This document shows positions 26,696-37,092 of a stretch of 64,000 bases of DNA, in pieces. The notes under the pieces were generated by a model. The model did no database searches, was not told the origin of the DNA, and saw only the letters and a program-made list of their open reading frames with translations. The DNA is from Thalassotalea sp. PP2-459 (lineage in GTDB: Bacteria > Pseudomonadota > Gammaproteobacteria > Enterobacterales > Alteromonadaceae), in the NCBI RefSeq assembly GCF_001913705.1, contig NZ_MKQD01000016.1:1-64000 (forward strand). The letters are read 5' to 3'. Numbering within the stretch: position 1 is the stretch's first letter; each line of letters begins with the position of its first letter. Both the position numbers and the translations under genes were made by a program.

Positions 26696-28237
26696 TTAAT
26701 CTTCCTTTGTCACACGTAACACTTCTTCAAGCGTTGTGATACCTTCCAGTACTTTGTCAAAGCCGTCACGGCGAATACTTGGTGTATGTTGTCGAACAGA
26801 GCGTTCTATATCTTGCTCACCTTTACCGTTGTGTATGAGTTCACGCACTTTATCATCAACTAAAAGCAACTCATGAATACCTGTTCGACCTTTATAACCT
26901 TTAAAGTTACATTCGTTACAACCGGTAGCACGATAAATATGCTGCTGTGTATTTGCTGATAAGCCAAGTAAATTTAATTCTTCTTCGTCAGCTAAATGCG
27001 CTTCTTTACAATGAGGACAAAGCGTTCTAACAAGACGTTGTGCAAGTACGCCTAATAAACTTGACGATAGCAAAAATGATTCAACGCCCATATCTTCCAT
27101 TCGAGTAATTGCACCTGCTGCGGTGTTAGTGTGTAACGTTGAAAGCACAAGATGACCGGTTAAACTTGCTTGTACACCAATTTGGGCGGTTTCTAAATCT
27201 CGAATTTCACCCACCATTACTACGTCAGGATCTTGCCTTAAAATCGCACGTAACCCTCTAGCAAAGGTCATATCAACTTTCGTATTTACCTGTGTTTGAC
27301 CTATGCCTTCAATGGCATATTCAATCGGGTCTTCTACAGTAAGAACATTCCGTTCCCTACTATCAATTTGGCTTAAGCCGGCATATAACGTGGTAGATTT
27401 ACCGGAACCTGTTGGCCCGGTGACTAAAATAATGCCGTGTGGCTTATCGATTAATTGAGAAAATTTGACGCGATTGTTATCGGTCATACCTAAGTCTTGT
27501 AAATCAAGCCGTGCAGCGTTTTTATCTAACAAACGTAATACTACACGCTCTCCATGACCAGTAGGCATTGTAGATACACGAACATCTACCGCTCGCCCTG
27601 CTATTCTTAACGAAATACGGCCATCTTGTGGCACTCGCTTTTCTGCGATATCTAATTTCGCCATCACTTTGATACGTGAAACAAGTAACGAAGCGAGCTT
27701 GCGATTAGGTCTTAATACTTCACGTAAAACACCGTCAACACGAAAACGAATTTGTAGCGATTGTTCAAAAGTTTCGATATGTATATCAGAAGCACTTTCT
27801 TTTATTGCTTCGCTCAGCATCGCGTTGATCATTTTGATAATCGGCGCATCATCTTCGTTTTCAAGTAAGTCTTCGGTTTCAATGAGCTCATCAGTAATAG
27901 AATATAAATCAACTTCATTACCAATATCTTCCATCATTTGTTTCGCTTCTGATGAATCTCGTTGATAAGCATTTGTTAGTCGAAGTTCAAATTGCTCTGG
28001 AGAAACAAACACCATTTTAAACGCACGTTGAACAACTCTTCTTACTTCTAATAATACCTGTTCATTAATAGTGTCTAAACAATATAAAATCACTTCGTCA
28101 TCTTCTTTCCCAACTAAAACGCTATGGCGCTTAGCAAAACCAAAAGGTAGTTGTAAAAAGCGATTACTTTGCTCTGGCGTTAACTCAAACTGTGGGTCGT
28201 TATTTTCCACTAATGATTCCAATGAAGTTTGCGACAT
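26696..28237 (-). CDS. gspE: Type II secretion ATPase GspE
   Basis: A 513-residue cytoplasmic ATPase that powers pseudopilus assembly. An N1E/N2E region binds GspL. The motor has Walker [15 protein letters not shown] near 275, the Asp box, Walker [17 protein letters not shown] and the His box [13 protein letters not shown] tetracysteine zinc element (CPHC and CNEC) lies near 405-440. All catalytic motifs are intact. Confidence 0.95.
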   Translation of the reverse strand: MSQTSLESLVENNDPQFELTPEQSNRFLQLPFGFAKRHSVLVGKEDDEVILYCLDTINEQVLLEVRRVVQRAFKMVFVSPEQFELRLTNAYQRDSSEAKQMMEDIGNEVDLYSITDELIETEDLLENEDDAPIIKMINAMLSEAIKESASDIHIETFEQSLQIRFRVDGVLREVLRPNRKLASLLVSRIKVMAKLDIAEKRVPQDGRISLRIAGRAVDVRVSTMPTGHGERVVLRLLDKNAARLDLQDLGMTDNNRVKFSQLIDKPHGIILVTGPTGSGKSTTLYAGLSQIDSRERNVLTVEDPIEYAIEGIGQTQVNTKVDMTFARGLRAILRQDPDVVMVGEIRDLETAQIGVQASLTGHLVLSTLHTNTAAGAITRMEDMGVESFLLSSSLLGVLAQRLVRTLCPHCKEAHLADEEELNLLGLSANTQQHIYRATGCNECNFKGYKGRTGIHELLLVDDKVRELIHNGKGEQDIERSVRQHTPSIRRDGFDKVLEGITTLEEVLRVTKED

Positions 28238-28242
28238 AACGG

Positions 28243-30327
28243 TTATTGTCCACGCTCTTCAATAGTTTCTTTGTCTTCCGATTTTTGCTGATATTCATTA
28301 AATGTTGGCGGCAATGACAATTCATCGTTCCATTTAGGTAATAATGGCAATTTTTTATCTTTCATCAACGACAAACCTTCTTCACGCTTACGTAGCTCAT
28401 CTGCTCGGATATAATTGTATTTCTCTTTACTGATGTCGTTCATCAGCTTTCCGTCTCGGATCACGGTAGGGCGTAGAAATACCATTAAATTACGTTTACG
28501 TTTACTGTTATTTGTTGATTTAAACAAATGGCCAATAATAGGTATATCGCCTAACAGTGGTACTTTTTGCACACTCTCTTGTACATCTTCATCAATTAAG
28601 CCACCTAAAATAACGGTAGCGCCATTATCAGCTAACACCGTCGTTTTAATTTCGCGTTTATTGATTGAAATATCCACTCCTGTTGAACCGCTTACCGACG
28701 AAACTTCTTGTTCAATGGTTAACTGAACACCTGAACCTTCGTTGACTTGTGGCGTCACTTTTAATTTGATACCCACTTCTTGACGTTCAACCGTTTGGAA
28801 AGGATTACTGTTATTATTACCTGTTGTTGAACCCGTGATAATAGGGACTTCTTGGCCCACTAAAAAGTGTGCTTCTTCGTTATCTAGCGTTGTGATACTT
28901 GGTGTTGCTAAAATATTAGAGTTAGTGTCAGCACTTACCGCTTGAACAATTGCCCCCCAATCATCTTTCACTAAACCAAACATCATACCGTTAACCGATC
29001 CTAGTAACTTCGCGAGTAAACTATAATCCCCATCGGTATCAGGGTTCGTTGTTGTGACCGGGTTACCATTGCCATCTATAGTGGTAACTGTGGTACCTGG
29101 TTCACCTCTTGCCGCTACTGCCGCCGCACCAACTGATGTGATTGGTACAGTACCATTGGTAAATTGTGTAGCACCACCATTTTCGTGATACCATTGCACA
29201 CCTAGATTAACACCATCACTTTCAAATACTTCGACAATAATCGCTTCAACAAGTACTTGCGCTCGGCGTACATCTAACTGTCTTATCACCGCTTCTAATG
29301 AGCGTAGCATGTCTGGTTGCGCGGTGATCACGAGAGTATTAGTATCTGAATGTGCTTCAATGCTGATGTTACGCTTTTGTTTATTACGACTATTGGTTTG
29401 CGTAGCGTTTTCTTCCGCCTCTATTGATTCGCTAACACCTGTTAACACATCTACTAAATCTTCAGCTTTTGAATATTTAAGATAATAAACACGGGTGTTG
29501 CCGTTAGTCTCTAATTCGCTATCTAGTCGTGATACCAGTTTAGCAACACGTTCGCGCGCTTGCTTTTCACCACTAACAATAACGCTATTGGTACGCTCAT
29601 CAGCAACGATTTTGGGGATTAAAAAGCTCGGTGTTCCAGCTTTCCCTTGGCTAGATTTATTAAGCGCTTCAACGATGCGTACCATTTCGCCAGCAGAAGC
29701 ATGTTCTAGACGAATTATTTGCTCGTATTGATCACCTGCTCGGTCAACACGTTTAATGATATTGGCTAAACGGTTAACTACTGCAGCTGTCCCTGTCATG
29801 ATAAACACATTAGCAGGGTCATAGTTAACAACAGTTCCGCCACCCGCTTGATCTGACATTTGTCTTAATAATGGTGACAACTCACGTACAGTCACATTCT
29901 TAACTTCTACTACCCGTGTCACCATTTCATCCCCAACACCAGGGTTATCATCATCAACCAAAGGTGTTGCTTCAGATTTTGCTTTTTTATTACGAATAAT
30001 TTTTACAATATTATTGTCCATTTCAATGGCAGCAAAACCATAAACTTCAAGAACATTTAAGAAAAATTGATAATACTGATCTTCTGTTAATAAATCGTAG
30101 CTACGAACATTTACTTTGCCGCGAACATTTGGGTCAACGATCATCGTTTTCTTAAGGTTTTTACCGACAATATTTATAAACTCTTTGAGGTCAGTGCCTT
30201 TGAAGTTAGGTGAATATTGCGCTGCAAACGCGGATTGAGCGCTAAAGAGTATGCCGTTAAAAAAACAAACAGTTGCTAAGGTCATCAACCATTTTTTTGC
30301 CCACGTTTTTGCATGCGATTTGCGCAT
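28243..30327 (-). CDS. gspD: Type II secretion outer-membrane secretin GspD
   Basis: A 694-residue secretin. The order is: signal peptide (ending FAAQ, about residue 36), N0 domain ([17 protein letters not shown]), N1-N3 domains ([16 protein letters not shown] and [20 protein letters not shown]), then the C-terminal secretin barrel ([14 protein letters not shown] through GGLIDEDVQ to [14 protein letters not shown]) and a short S-domain-like tail. I start at the ATG giving MRKSHAKTW because AAGGA lies seven bases before it; an ATG seven codons upstream overlaps the end of gspC. Confidence 0.94.
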   Translation of the reverse strand: MRKSHAKTWAKKWLMTLATVCFFNGILFSAQSAFAAQYSPNFKGTDLKEFINIVGKNLKKTMIVDPNVRGKVNVRSYDLLTEDQYYQFFLNVLEVYGFAAIEMDNNIVKIIRNKKAKSEATPLVDDDNPGVGDEMVTRVVEVKNVTVRELSPLLRQMSDQAGGGTVVNYDPANVFIMTGTAAVVNRLANIIKRVDRAGDQYEQIIRLEHASAGEMVRIVEALNKSSQGKAGTPSFLIPKIVADERTNSVIVSGEKQARERVAKLVSRLDSELETNGNTRVYYLKYSKAEDLVDVLTGVSESIEAEENATQTNSRNKQKRNISIEAHSDTNTLVITAQPDMLRSLEAVIRQLDVRRAQVLVEAIIVEVFESDGVNLGVQWYHENGGATQFTNGTVPITSVGAAAVAARGEPGTTVTTIDGNGNPVTTTNPDTDGDYSLLAKLLGSVNGMMFGLVKDDWGAIVQAVSADTNSNILATPSITTLDNEEAHFLVGQEVPIITGSTTGNNNSNPFQTVERQEVGIKLKVTPQVNEGSGVQLTIEQEVSSVSGSTGVDISINKREIKTTVLADNGATVILGGLIDEDVQESVQKVPLLGDIPIIGHLFKSTNNSKRKRNLMVFLRPTVIRDGKLMNDISKEKYNYIRADELRKREEGLSLMKDKKLPLLPKWNDELSLPPTFNEYQQKSEDKETIEERGQ

Positions 30328-30347
30328 GGATAATTCCTTATTGTTCA

Positions 30348-31271
30348 TTATTGAATACTAAATAATATTTCTGTTAATGATCCATTACGATTTACCAGTA
30401 ACGATATCTCAGTTTCTTCTTTTAATGCTTGTACTGCTTGAGCAGCTTCACTAGGTAACGTTAAATCGTAACCATTCATTTGTACCGCGATATCACCTGA
30501 TTTTAGCCCTGAAGATCTAAAGAAATCAGGTTCTTTACCCGGCATTAATTGATACCCGATGATGTCACCATTTTGTCGTTTTGGGCTGACTTTCAAGTAG
30601 TCAAATATTTTCCCAGGGTCAGTATTAATATCTTGTTGTAGCTGCATCGCGGTTTCAGATAAAACATCATTTTCACGCTGATCTACGGTATTAATATGAT
30701 TGCTTACTACCTGAATTGGTTCCGCTCTTTTATTTTCTCTCGCTTTATTAACCTTACTGTATTTAAAACCATCTAACATTAATGTTTCTAAACGCCCAGA
30801 CTGCTTAATAATAACTCTATCGGTGGCAACCGATTCTAATGTGGCTCGCGTGCCAGAGATTTTATCGCCTATTCCGTAAGTTTCTTGTTGACCATTATTT
30901 TCAATAATAGCAGCAGCAGTATTTTGATCGCTACTTGCAACAGTGCCTGTTAATGTAAGGCGTAATTTAGTTTCTGGTGCATCTTGCACTTTTACAGGCA
31001 CTTGTTCTACAGCAGCTTCTTTAGTACCAAATAAATTCAATTGTTTCAGTGCTGATAAATCTAATGATGCGTTTTGTTGTTGTACATCGTTTACATTAGC
31101 AACAACCGTTGAGTTGATATGGGCATTTGATGGTAATAACTGCCAAGTAAACTGTGCTAAAATATAGGCGATATAACAAAGCAACATCGCGCTTATAAAA
31201 AAAGCGACTTTTTGCTGAGGCACTTGGCGAATAAATTGTTGAAGCGACGATAGTTCTGTCGATATACGCAT
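30348..31271 (-). CDS. gspC: Type II secretion protein GspC
   Basis: A 307-residue inner-membrane protein linking the platform to the secretin. One membrane helix near 25-45, a homology region (about 95-170, with KLRLTLTGTVASSD) and a C-terminal PDZ domain (about 225-305, with GYQLMPGKEPDFFRSSGLKS) are present. It is the first gene of a twelve-gene minus-strand operon gspCDEFGHIJKLMN. I use the ATG giving MRISTELSS; a TTG five codons upstream is possible. The operon is divergent from hslR. Confidence 0.92.
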   Translation of the reverse strand: MRISTELSSLQQFIRQVPQQKVAFFISAMLLCYIAYILAQFTWQLLPSNAHINSTVVANVNDVQQQNASLDLSALKQLNLFGTKEAAVEQVPVKVQDAPETKLRLTLTGTVASSDQNTAAAIIENNGQQETYGIGDKISGTRATLESVATDRVIIKQSGRLETLMLDGFKYSKVNKARENKRAEPIQVVSNHINTVDQRENDVLSETAMQLQQDINTDPGKIFDYLKVSPKRQNGDIIGYQLMPGKEPDFFRSSGLKSGDIAVQMNGYDLTLPSEAAQAVQALKEETEISLLVNRNGSLTEILFSIQ

Positions 31272-31446
31272 ATTTGAGGTTATCAATCTTTATATTTTTC
31301 TTCGTTGATGATACTTGAGCAAAACAGCTAGAACAAGAAAACTGCTTTATTTTTAACTATTATTTACAATTATTCGCAAGATATGGCGTAACAATACAAC
31401 CTATGCTAACTTGCGCGACATTCTGTTCGGCAAATATGACAAGAAA

Positions 31447-31854
31447 ATGAAACAAAGTAAAAATACTTCTGAATCTACCAATATACGCCTCGACAAATGG
31501 CTTTGGGCGGCACGGTTTTACAAAACAAGAGCCATCGCAAAGCAGATGATTGATGGCGGTAAAGTATTTTATAATGGTCAACGTTCTAAGTCGGGTAAAT
31601 TCGTGTCAACAGGCGATACAGTAAGAATTCGCCAAGGGTACGAAGAGAAAGAAGTCATTATCATCGCCCTTGCTGATAAACGAAGAGATGCTACCTTCGC
31701 CCAAACCCTATATAAAGAAACAGAGCAAAGCATTGAAACAAGAGAAAAAAATGCGCTTGCACGTAAGCAAGGACTACTGCTCAACCCAGGGACCGACAGC
31801 AAACCTGATAAAAAACAACGTAGACAAATTAGACAATTGAAAGAAAGGATATAA
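31447..31854 (+). CDS. hslR: Heat shock protein 15 (HslR)
   Basis: A 135-residue S4-domain RNA-binding protein. The S4 motif IRLDKWLWAARFYKTRAIAK is at about 13-32, and the C terminus is strongly basic (KKQRRQIRQLKERI). Hsp15 binds free 50S subunits carrying stalled nascent chains and helps recycle them. The start (MKQSKNTSE) is chosen by length and by AAGAAA just upstream; the longer frame adds twelve unsupported residues. hslO follows after two bases, as in E. coli. Confidence 0.9.
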   Translation: MKQSKNTSESTNIRLDKWLWAARFYKTRAIAKQMIDGGKVFYNGQRSKSGKFVSTGDTVRIRQGYEEKEVIIIALADKRRDATFAQTLYKETEQSIETREKNALARKQGLLLNPGTDSKPDKKQRRQIRQLKERI

Positions 31855-31856
31855 CT

Positions 31857-32720
31857 GTGACCTTGCCTGCTGATGAATTAAATCGCTATTTATTCGATGA
31901 TTTACATGTTCGTGGCGAACTTGTGCAATTAAGTACCACTTACCAACATATTATAAACGGCCATAATTACCCTGAAGGCGTTAAAAAGCTTTTGGGCGAA
32001 CTGATTGCCGTTACTAGCTTACTCACGGCAACGTTAAAAATTGAAGGTGAAATTGCCGTACAATTACAAGGTGATGGACCGGCAGATTACTTTGCAGTTA
32101 ACGCAAATCATAATCAAGAAATAAGAGCTATCGCTAAAGTTAATGAATCGGCAACAGGTTCAGGCTTAAACGATCTGGTAGGCAAAGGGAACATGATTAT
32201 CACTATTCGGCCAGAGGTTGGCGAAGCCTATCAAGGCGTGGTTGCGTTAGAGCATGATGCACTTGCTGATTGTATTGCCCATTATTTTGAAGTATCAGAA
32301 CAAATTCCAACAAAAATTTGGTTATTTCACAATCATGAGACGAACCAAATAGCCGGCTCCCTCATTCAGTTATTACCAGACAGCGGTCACAAAGATGAAC
32401 AAATGAATGATTTCGAGCACTTATGCCAAATTACTTCAACCATAAAAGATGAAGAAATTTTCACCTTAGACGCGCAAACGCTTTTGTATCGGCTTTATCA
32501 CCAAGAAAAAGTAAGATTATTTGAACCACAATTAGTCATTAACACGTGTAGCTGTTCGAAAGAAAAGTGCTTAACGGCTCTTTCTCAACTTGGGCAACAA
32601 GAGATTGAAAGCATTCTGGCTGAACAAGGCAGCGTTAGCATGACTTGCGATTATTGTTTAACCACCTATACCTTTGACCACTCAGATTTTTCTGAGTTAT
32701 TTAACCAAACAAAGCATTAA
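31857..32720 (+). CDS. hslO: Redox-regulated chaperone Hsp33 (HslO)
   Basis: A 287-residue holdase chaperone switched on by oxidation. The C-terminal zinc site is complete: CSC near 234-236 and CDYC near 267-270. The N-terminal body has VRGELVQLSTTYQ and IAGSLIQLLPD. The start is a GTG preceded by AAGGA at good spacing. It is the second gene of the hslR-hslO operon, which ends in the terminator at 32763-32790. Confidence 0.93.
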   Translation: MTLPADELNRYLFDDLHVRGELVQLSTTYQHIINGHNYPEGVKKLLGELIAVTSLLTATLKIEGEIAVQLQGDGPADYFAVNANHNQEIRAIAKVNESATGSGLNDLVGKGNMIITIRPEVGEAYQGVVALEHDALADCIAHYFEVSEQIPTKIWLFHNHETNQIAGSLIQLLPDSGHKDEQMNDFEHLCQITSTIKDEEIFTLDAQTLLYRLYHQEKVRLFEPQLVINTCSCSKEKCLTALSQLGQQEIESILAEQGSVSMTCDYCLTTYTFDHSDFSELFNQTKH

Positions 32721-32762
32721 CAATGTTAGTATTTTCATAAGTATTAGTTTTCTTTTATTAAT

Positions 32763-32790
32763 AAAAAACCCCGAAATTCGGGGTTTTTTT
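32763..32790. terminator. Bidirectional terminator between hslO and the TonB receptor gene
   Basis: CCCCG (32769-32773) pairs with CGGGG (32779-32783) around a 5-base loop, with six A on the left and seven T on the right. It sits between convergent genes and can work on both strands. Confidence 0.9.
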
Positions 32791-32815
32791 ATTAATTTAC
32801 ATTTATATCTTCAAA

Positions 32816-35812
32816 TTAGAAGTTATAACGTGCAGTCAACATTACTCGACGTGGAGCTTGGAAGTTTACAGGTGTACCGTAGTTAGGGTTTGGAACTGGA
32901 GCTGTAGCAGAACCATCATCACCACTTTCATTATACTCAGTAACTTCTTGGAAATTGAATACATTACGTATATCAACTTTAAGAGTTAAACCATCTGCCC
33001 ACTCTGGTCGATATTGTAAACCAAGATCAACATTTTTAATCCAAGGAGTACGTCCTCGATCACCACGTTGAGTTGGCTCACCACCACAGAAGAATGCCGA
33101 ATCGCCGTATGCAGAAAGAATACCATAATCGACACCAAGTTCTTCTCTATATTGATCTAATGGGATATAACCCACACAGTTTCTAGGACGACCAGATTGT
33201 ACTAGTAAGTTAGCTGATACAGATAACTCATCTGAAACCTGGTATGCACCAAATACTTTAAGAGTATGGCGACGATCATTTGGAAGCGATCCATACGCCC
33301 CTGTTTGGAATAAGTAATGATCAAGATCCTGTGTAAGACCTGCATCTGCTTGTTGCAATGTAGAGTTTACATAACCTTCTGAGTTACCTTCACTTTTAGC
33401 TAAAGTATAAGAACCCTGTACAAACCAGCCGTCTGCAAATGGTTTTTCGAAAGTGAACTCAAGTGCTTTATATGTACGCTGGTAAGTATCTAAGTTGAAG
33501 TATTCTGCTGGAACGGTAACTTCTTTGAAATTCCCATCGTTTTCAACATCCATTGCTAAGCTAATATCACGACCAGGGTTCATGAAGAAACAACCTGCTA
33601 GTGAATGATAATCAAAGTTATTATAGCCATTATCATCTGCCCAATCGATAAACGCTTGCGCTGAACAATAATCGTCCATACCATCTTTAACATCACGATA
33701 AATAGCTTTTACACCATATACCCAATCTTCTACTTGCTGTTGATAACCTAATATGTACTCATCTTGGAACATTGGGCTTAAATTAGTAGCTGAAATGGTG
33801 CGAGGATCTGCTGCTGTACCATCAGAGTTTATGTTTTGTTGACCAATCAAACCGCCAACTACATCTGGAGCACCAGTTCTTGGGTTTTCATTTGCACTAT
33901 CAGCATAGTAATAATCTTCAATAAACGTTTCAGAACCAGCAGCACGAATATTTGAATTAGATGCTACAGGTATATAATAACGACCCGCAGTACCATATAG
34001 TTTACGCTCACCTTCACCATTAATGTCCCAAGTAAAACCTAAACGTGGAGCTAACTCACTGTCAGACTTGATAAATGCAACATTTTCACCGTTACGATTC
34101 TCAAAACCTTCTGAACGCAGACCTAAATAAACTAACCATTCATCATTTACTTGCCAGCTGTCTTCAATGTACCAAGCAGTATTTTCAACTTCAAACGAAG
34201 CCGAATTAGAGTCGATAATTAAATGACGTAAATACGTAGTACCTGCATCTAGGAACTCACCATTTACGTTTTGACCGCCATTACCCAAGTCTTGAGCAAT
34301 ATGCCAACGCCAGTATTCACCACCAGTTAACGTTTCACCACGTTTTGTAGAAGTGAATTTCTCTTGGTCATAACCTGCACGAATCGTATGATCGCCAATT
34401 ACATATTCTAAACCTAAACGTAAAGAATCACGCTTATCGCTGTCATCTTTAATACCAGCTTCGGGCACATATGTTTGTCCACCTACGTAGTCCCAACACC
34501 CAATTGGTTGAGAACTGTTAGGAGTATCACGACGATCATACACTAATGGACAATCTGCACCAGGGGCTGTTGCAGGATTACGCGACCATTCTGCTACGCT
34601 GTTCATTTCACCCCAAAGCGCACTTACCGAAAGATTATCTGTAATATAACCAGTATAGTTAACAATTGTTACATCACCGCCTTGACTTTCAGAGTATGTC
34701 TCGCCCTTATCTCCGTGCTCACGTGCATAATAAACGCCATCTGGGTGTCCATATGGAGTACGATCAACTGTTTGTTTGTTTTCAATGTAAGTAACTTCTA
34801 ATAGATGATCATCAGTGATATTCCAGTCAATTTTCGCTAAATACAACGGAGAGTTATCCTTTGACTCTAAAGAAGTTGTTCGTCCGAAAGTATTCCACTG
34901 ATCTTGGCGGCCTTGTGCTAAAGCATAAATAAATAACTTATCTTCAATAATTGGACCTGATGCATAAACATTATAGTCTAAGTAGTCATATTTATTTGCT
35001 GAACGGTATGCATGATAGCGTGTAGAATATTCCATATCTGGATCACGAGATACAGAATCTGTACCTTCTTCACGGAACTCTTCTGGGGTCCATTGAACAG
35101 AACCACCGAATTTCCATTCGTTTGTACCGCGTTTAGTTACCAAACTCACCACACCACCAAGTGAACGACCGTATTCAGCACCGTAACCACCAGTTTTTAC
35201 TTGTTGTTGTCCTACAGCATCGTATGGTAATTGTGCGAAAGCAACAAAGTTACGAATATTAGTTACGTCAAAACCATTAATAAAGTAACCATTTTCTGCA
35301 ACTGAAGAACCACCAAATGATGCTAAGTTGCCAAAACCACTATCACCAGCAGTTGTACTTGGGGCTAGCAATGCAACACTAGTCAAATCACGAGCAACAG
35401 GTAAAAGGTCAACTTGTTCTGCTGTAAATACAGTTGTAGATTCAACTGATGCAGTATCAATTGCTGCAACTGCAGAACCAACAACAGTAATGCGTTCTGA
35501 TGCTTCAACGAAATCAACAGGGCTACCTTGACCAATTTTTACCACGATATCGAAAGTATCAGTCCCGTTTGATACTTCATATGAGCCTGTAGGTAATTTT
35601 GAGAAGTTAAAGCGGCCATCTTCACCGATTGTAACGTCACGTTTAAAACCGGTTGATTTATTTTTAATTGTAACAACTTTACCTTCTATTGCTTTACCGT
35701 AGATTGAACCACTTGAGTTATCAGCAATTGCAGGCATAGCTACGCCCAACGAAACAGCAACAGCTGCAGCTGTTACAGAACGTTTAAACGACTTTGCAAT
35801 GATATTATTCAT
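32816..35812 (-). CDS. Large TonB-dependent receptor with carboxypeptidase-like N domain (Oar-like)
   Basis: A 998-residue outer-membrane receptor. A signal peptide (ending AMPAIA) is followed by a carboxypeptidase-regulatory-like beta domain (GEDGRFNFSKLPTGSYEVSN, about 30-100). Next come a plug domain (about 115-230, with ENGYFINGFDVTNIRNF and GGYGAEYGRSLGGVVSLVTK) and a 22-strand-type barrel ending in ARYNF with the terminal Phe. The closest family is Oar/TonB receptors that import peptides or other large nutrients; the substrate is not determinable. No TonB, ExbB or substrate genes are adjacent. It has a long AT-rich upstream region with palindromes. Confidence 0.88.
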   Translation of the reverse strand: MNNIIAKSFKRSVTAAAVAVSLGVAMPAIADNSSGSIYGKAIEGKVVTIKNKSTGFKRDVTIGEDGRFNFSKLPTGSYEVSNGTDTFDIVVKIGQGSPVDFVEASERITVVGSAVAAIDTASVESTTVFTAEQVDLLPVARDLTSVALLAPSTTAGDSGFGNLASFGGSSVAENGYFINGFDVTNIRNFVAFAQLPYDAVGQQQVKTGGYGAEYGRSLGGVVSLVTKRGTNEWKFGGSVQWTPEEFREEGTDSVSRDPDMEYSTRYHAYRSANKYDYLDYNVYASGPIIEDKLFIYALAQGRQDQWNTFGRTTSLESKDNSPLYLAKIDWNITDDHLLEVTYIENKQTVDRTPYGHPDGVYYAREHGDKGETYSESQGGDVTIVNYTGYITDNLSVSALWGEMNSVAEWSRNPATAPGADCPLVYDRRDTPNSSQPIGCWDYVGGQTYVPEAGIKDDSDKRDSLRLGLEYVIGDHTIRAGYDQEKFTSTKRGETLTGGEYWRWHIAQDLGNGGQNVNGEFLDAGTTYLRHLIIDSNSASFEVENTAWYIEDSWQVNDEWLVYLGLRSEGFENRNGENVAFIKSDSELAPRLGFTWDINGEGERKLYGTAGRYYIPVASNSNIRAAGSETFIEDYYYADSANENPRTGAPDVVGGLIGQQNINSDGTAADPRTISATNLSPMFQDEYILGYQQQVEDWVYGVKAIYRDVKDGMDDYCSAQAFIDWADDNGYNNFDYHSLAGCFFMNPGRDISLAMDVENDGNFKEVTVPAEYFNLDTYQRTYKALEFTFEKPFADGWFVQGSYTLAKSEGNSEGYVNSTLQQADAGLTQDLDHYLFQTGAYGSLPNDRRHTLKVFGAYQVSDELSVSANLLVQSGRPRNCVGYIPLDQYREELGVDYGILSAYGDSAFFCGGEPTQRGDRGRTPWIKNVDLGLQYRPEWADGLTLKVDIRNVFNFQEVTEYNESGDDGSATAPVPNPNYGTPVNFQAPRRVMLTARYNF

Positions 35813-36262
35813 AATATTATTTCTCTCTGGACTAAGAATGGATTTTCAATTCTTGTTCTTATACATATTTATGTGTCAATGTTACAGTATGTAACAATCC
35901 ACATCATTCTTGCCTGATTTATGAATAATTTCAACCTGTTTTTTAGATCTTTGAAAAAGTTCCATATTTTTTTAAAATTTTTTTAATAGCTTGAAATTAC
36001 AGATAATTATTTGATTTAATCTATTTTTATAAATTAACAAGTCGTAATTTTGTACGCTTTTTTGTACGTATCACTATCATATTTGATCAATTTTTAACTG
36101 TTTTTTTACATTTTGACGTAAATGTAACAGATAAATCAAAGCGCATTACTATTTGGTAATGGAGAGCATACTCAAGAGATGGAAAAGTAGCACCAACGAA
36201 ATAGTTGATTCTTAGTGTTATGACGGCTTACTATAAAGGAATGTAAGCGAAGGATAATTATA
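35813..36262. other. 450-base AT-rich divergent regulatory region
   Basis: No gene is seen. It separates the divergent TonB receptor and DUF3802 genes. It contains the palindrome at 35881-35895, a direct repeat of TTTTGTACG near 36050-36070, and TTTAC/GTAAA arms at 36105-36122. These suggest one or more regulator binding sites. Confidence 0.5.
35881..35895. promoter_or_regulatory. Palindromic candidate operator upstream of the TonB receptor
   Basis: GTTACA and TGTAAC surround a 3-base centre, 69 bases upstream of the receptor start. On the minus strand it is followed closely by TTGACA and by TATAAG, so a bound regulator would overlap the promoter region. Confidence 0.45.
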
Positions 36263-36616
36263 ATGGTTACAGACACTGACGGTTACGTTCATATCATTGA
36301 ATATTTAACTGAGCACTTATCACTCTTTGAAAATACAGCGAGTGACAATAGTGGTACGTTATCAGTTATGGAAGTTATCGAACAAGAATTAACAGAACAA
36401 ATTATTTTAGTGTGTAGTCAAAATGAAAGTCTTAGCTTTAATCAACGTAATACGATTATTCGAGAAGTAGACAATATTGTTCATGATCTACAAGAAATCC
36501 TTTCCGGTGTTGTTAACAACTCTGTGACTACCCATCAACAAGAGTTCTTAAAAGAATTCGCACTTCTTATTAAGAACTTATTCGATACAGAAATACATTC
36601 AGGCGTTCTTAGTTAA
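36263..36616 (+). CDS. DUF3802 family protein
   Basis: A 117-residue soluble, acidic and mostly helical protein (MVTDTDGYVHIIEYLTEHL at the start). The sequence fits the DUF3802 family found in Shewanella, Colwellia and relatives, whose function is unknown. No motif or membrane segment is seen. It stands upstream of the OsmC gene by 42 bases on the same strand and may share its transcript. Confidence 0.65.
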   Translation: MVTDTDGYVHIIEYLTEHLSLFENTASDNSGTLSVMEVIEQELTEQIILVCSQNESLSFNQRNTIIREVDNIVHDLQEILSGVVNNSVTTHQQEFLKEFALLIKNLFDTEIHSGVLS

Positions 36617-36658
36617 GACACCTGCTTTGTAAAATCAATTTATTTATTTGGAGAATTT

Positions 36659-37063
36659 ATGCAAGCTGAAGTTAAGTGGATCGGCGAAGAAATGTTTGCC
36701 GGCATATCAGAAAGTGGACACACAATAGTACTGGATGCGAACAGCGGTGCGCTAGCGCCAAGTCCTTTAGAAAATGTGTTACTGTCTTTGGGCAGTTGTT
36801 CTTCTGTCGATGTCGTGAGTATTCTCAAAAAAGCTCGTCAACAAATCAGTGGCTGTAAAGTAAAAATATCGGCAACACGAGTAGATACTATCCCTAAGTT
36901 GTTTTCAGATATTCACCTTCATTTTGTAATTTCGGGGACGGGTATTCAAGAGAAGCATGTTGAGCGTGCTGTCAGTCTTTCAGCGGATAAATATTGTTCA
37001 GTTGCGTTAATGTTGAATAAATCAGTCAATATCACGCACGATTATTCTATTACTCCAGAATAA
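36659..37063 (+). CDS. OsmC family protein (YhfA-like)
   Basis: A 134-residue OsmC/Ohr-fold protein. The OsmC signature region LSLGSCSSVDVVSIL carries the first conserved Cys (about residue 43), and the second Cys is in ADKYCSVALML (about 115), as in the peroxidase branch. E. coli YhfA lies next to prkB, and here too prkB follows. The likely role is handling organic hydroperoxides or a related thiol chemistry, but YhfA itself is uncharacterised. GGAG is present before the ATG. Confidence 0.85.
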   Translation: MQAEVKWIGEEMFAGISESGHTIVLDANSGALAPSPLENVLLSLGSCSSVDVVSILKKARQQISGCKVKISATRVDTIPKLFSDIHLHFVISGTGIQEKHVERAVSLSADKYCSVALMLNKSVNITHDYSITPE

Positions 37064-37092
37064 ACCAATCAATTGAGCCTACTAGGCTAGGC

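Noticed and set aside
31360-31581. Minus-strand frame overlapping the hslR start
   Set aside because: It lies antisense to the conserved S4 domain of hslR and has no support of its own.
35802-36262. Possible small gene in the 450-base gap before the DUF3802 gene
   Set aside because: Stops are frequent in all frames and no ribosome site with an adjacent start was seen.
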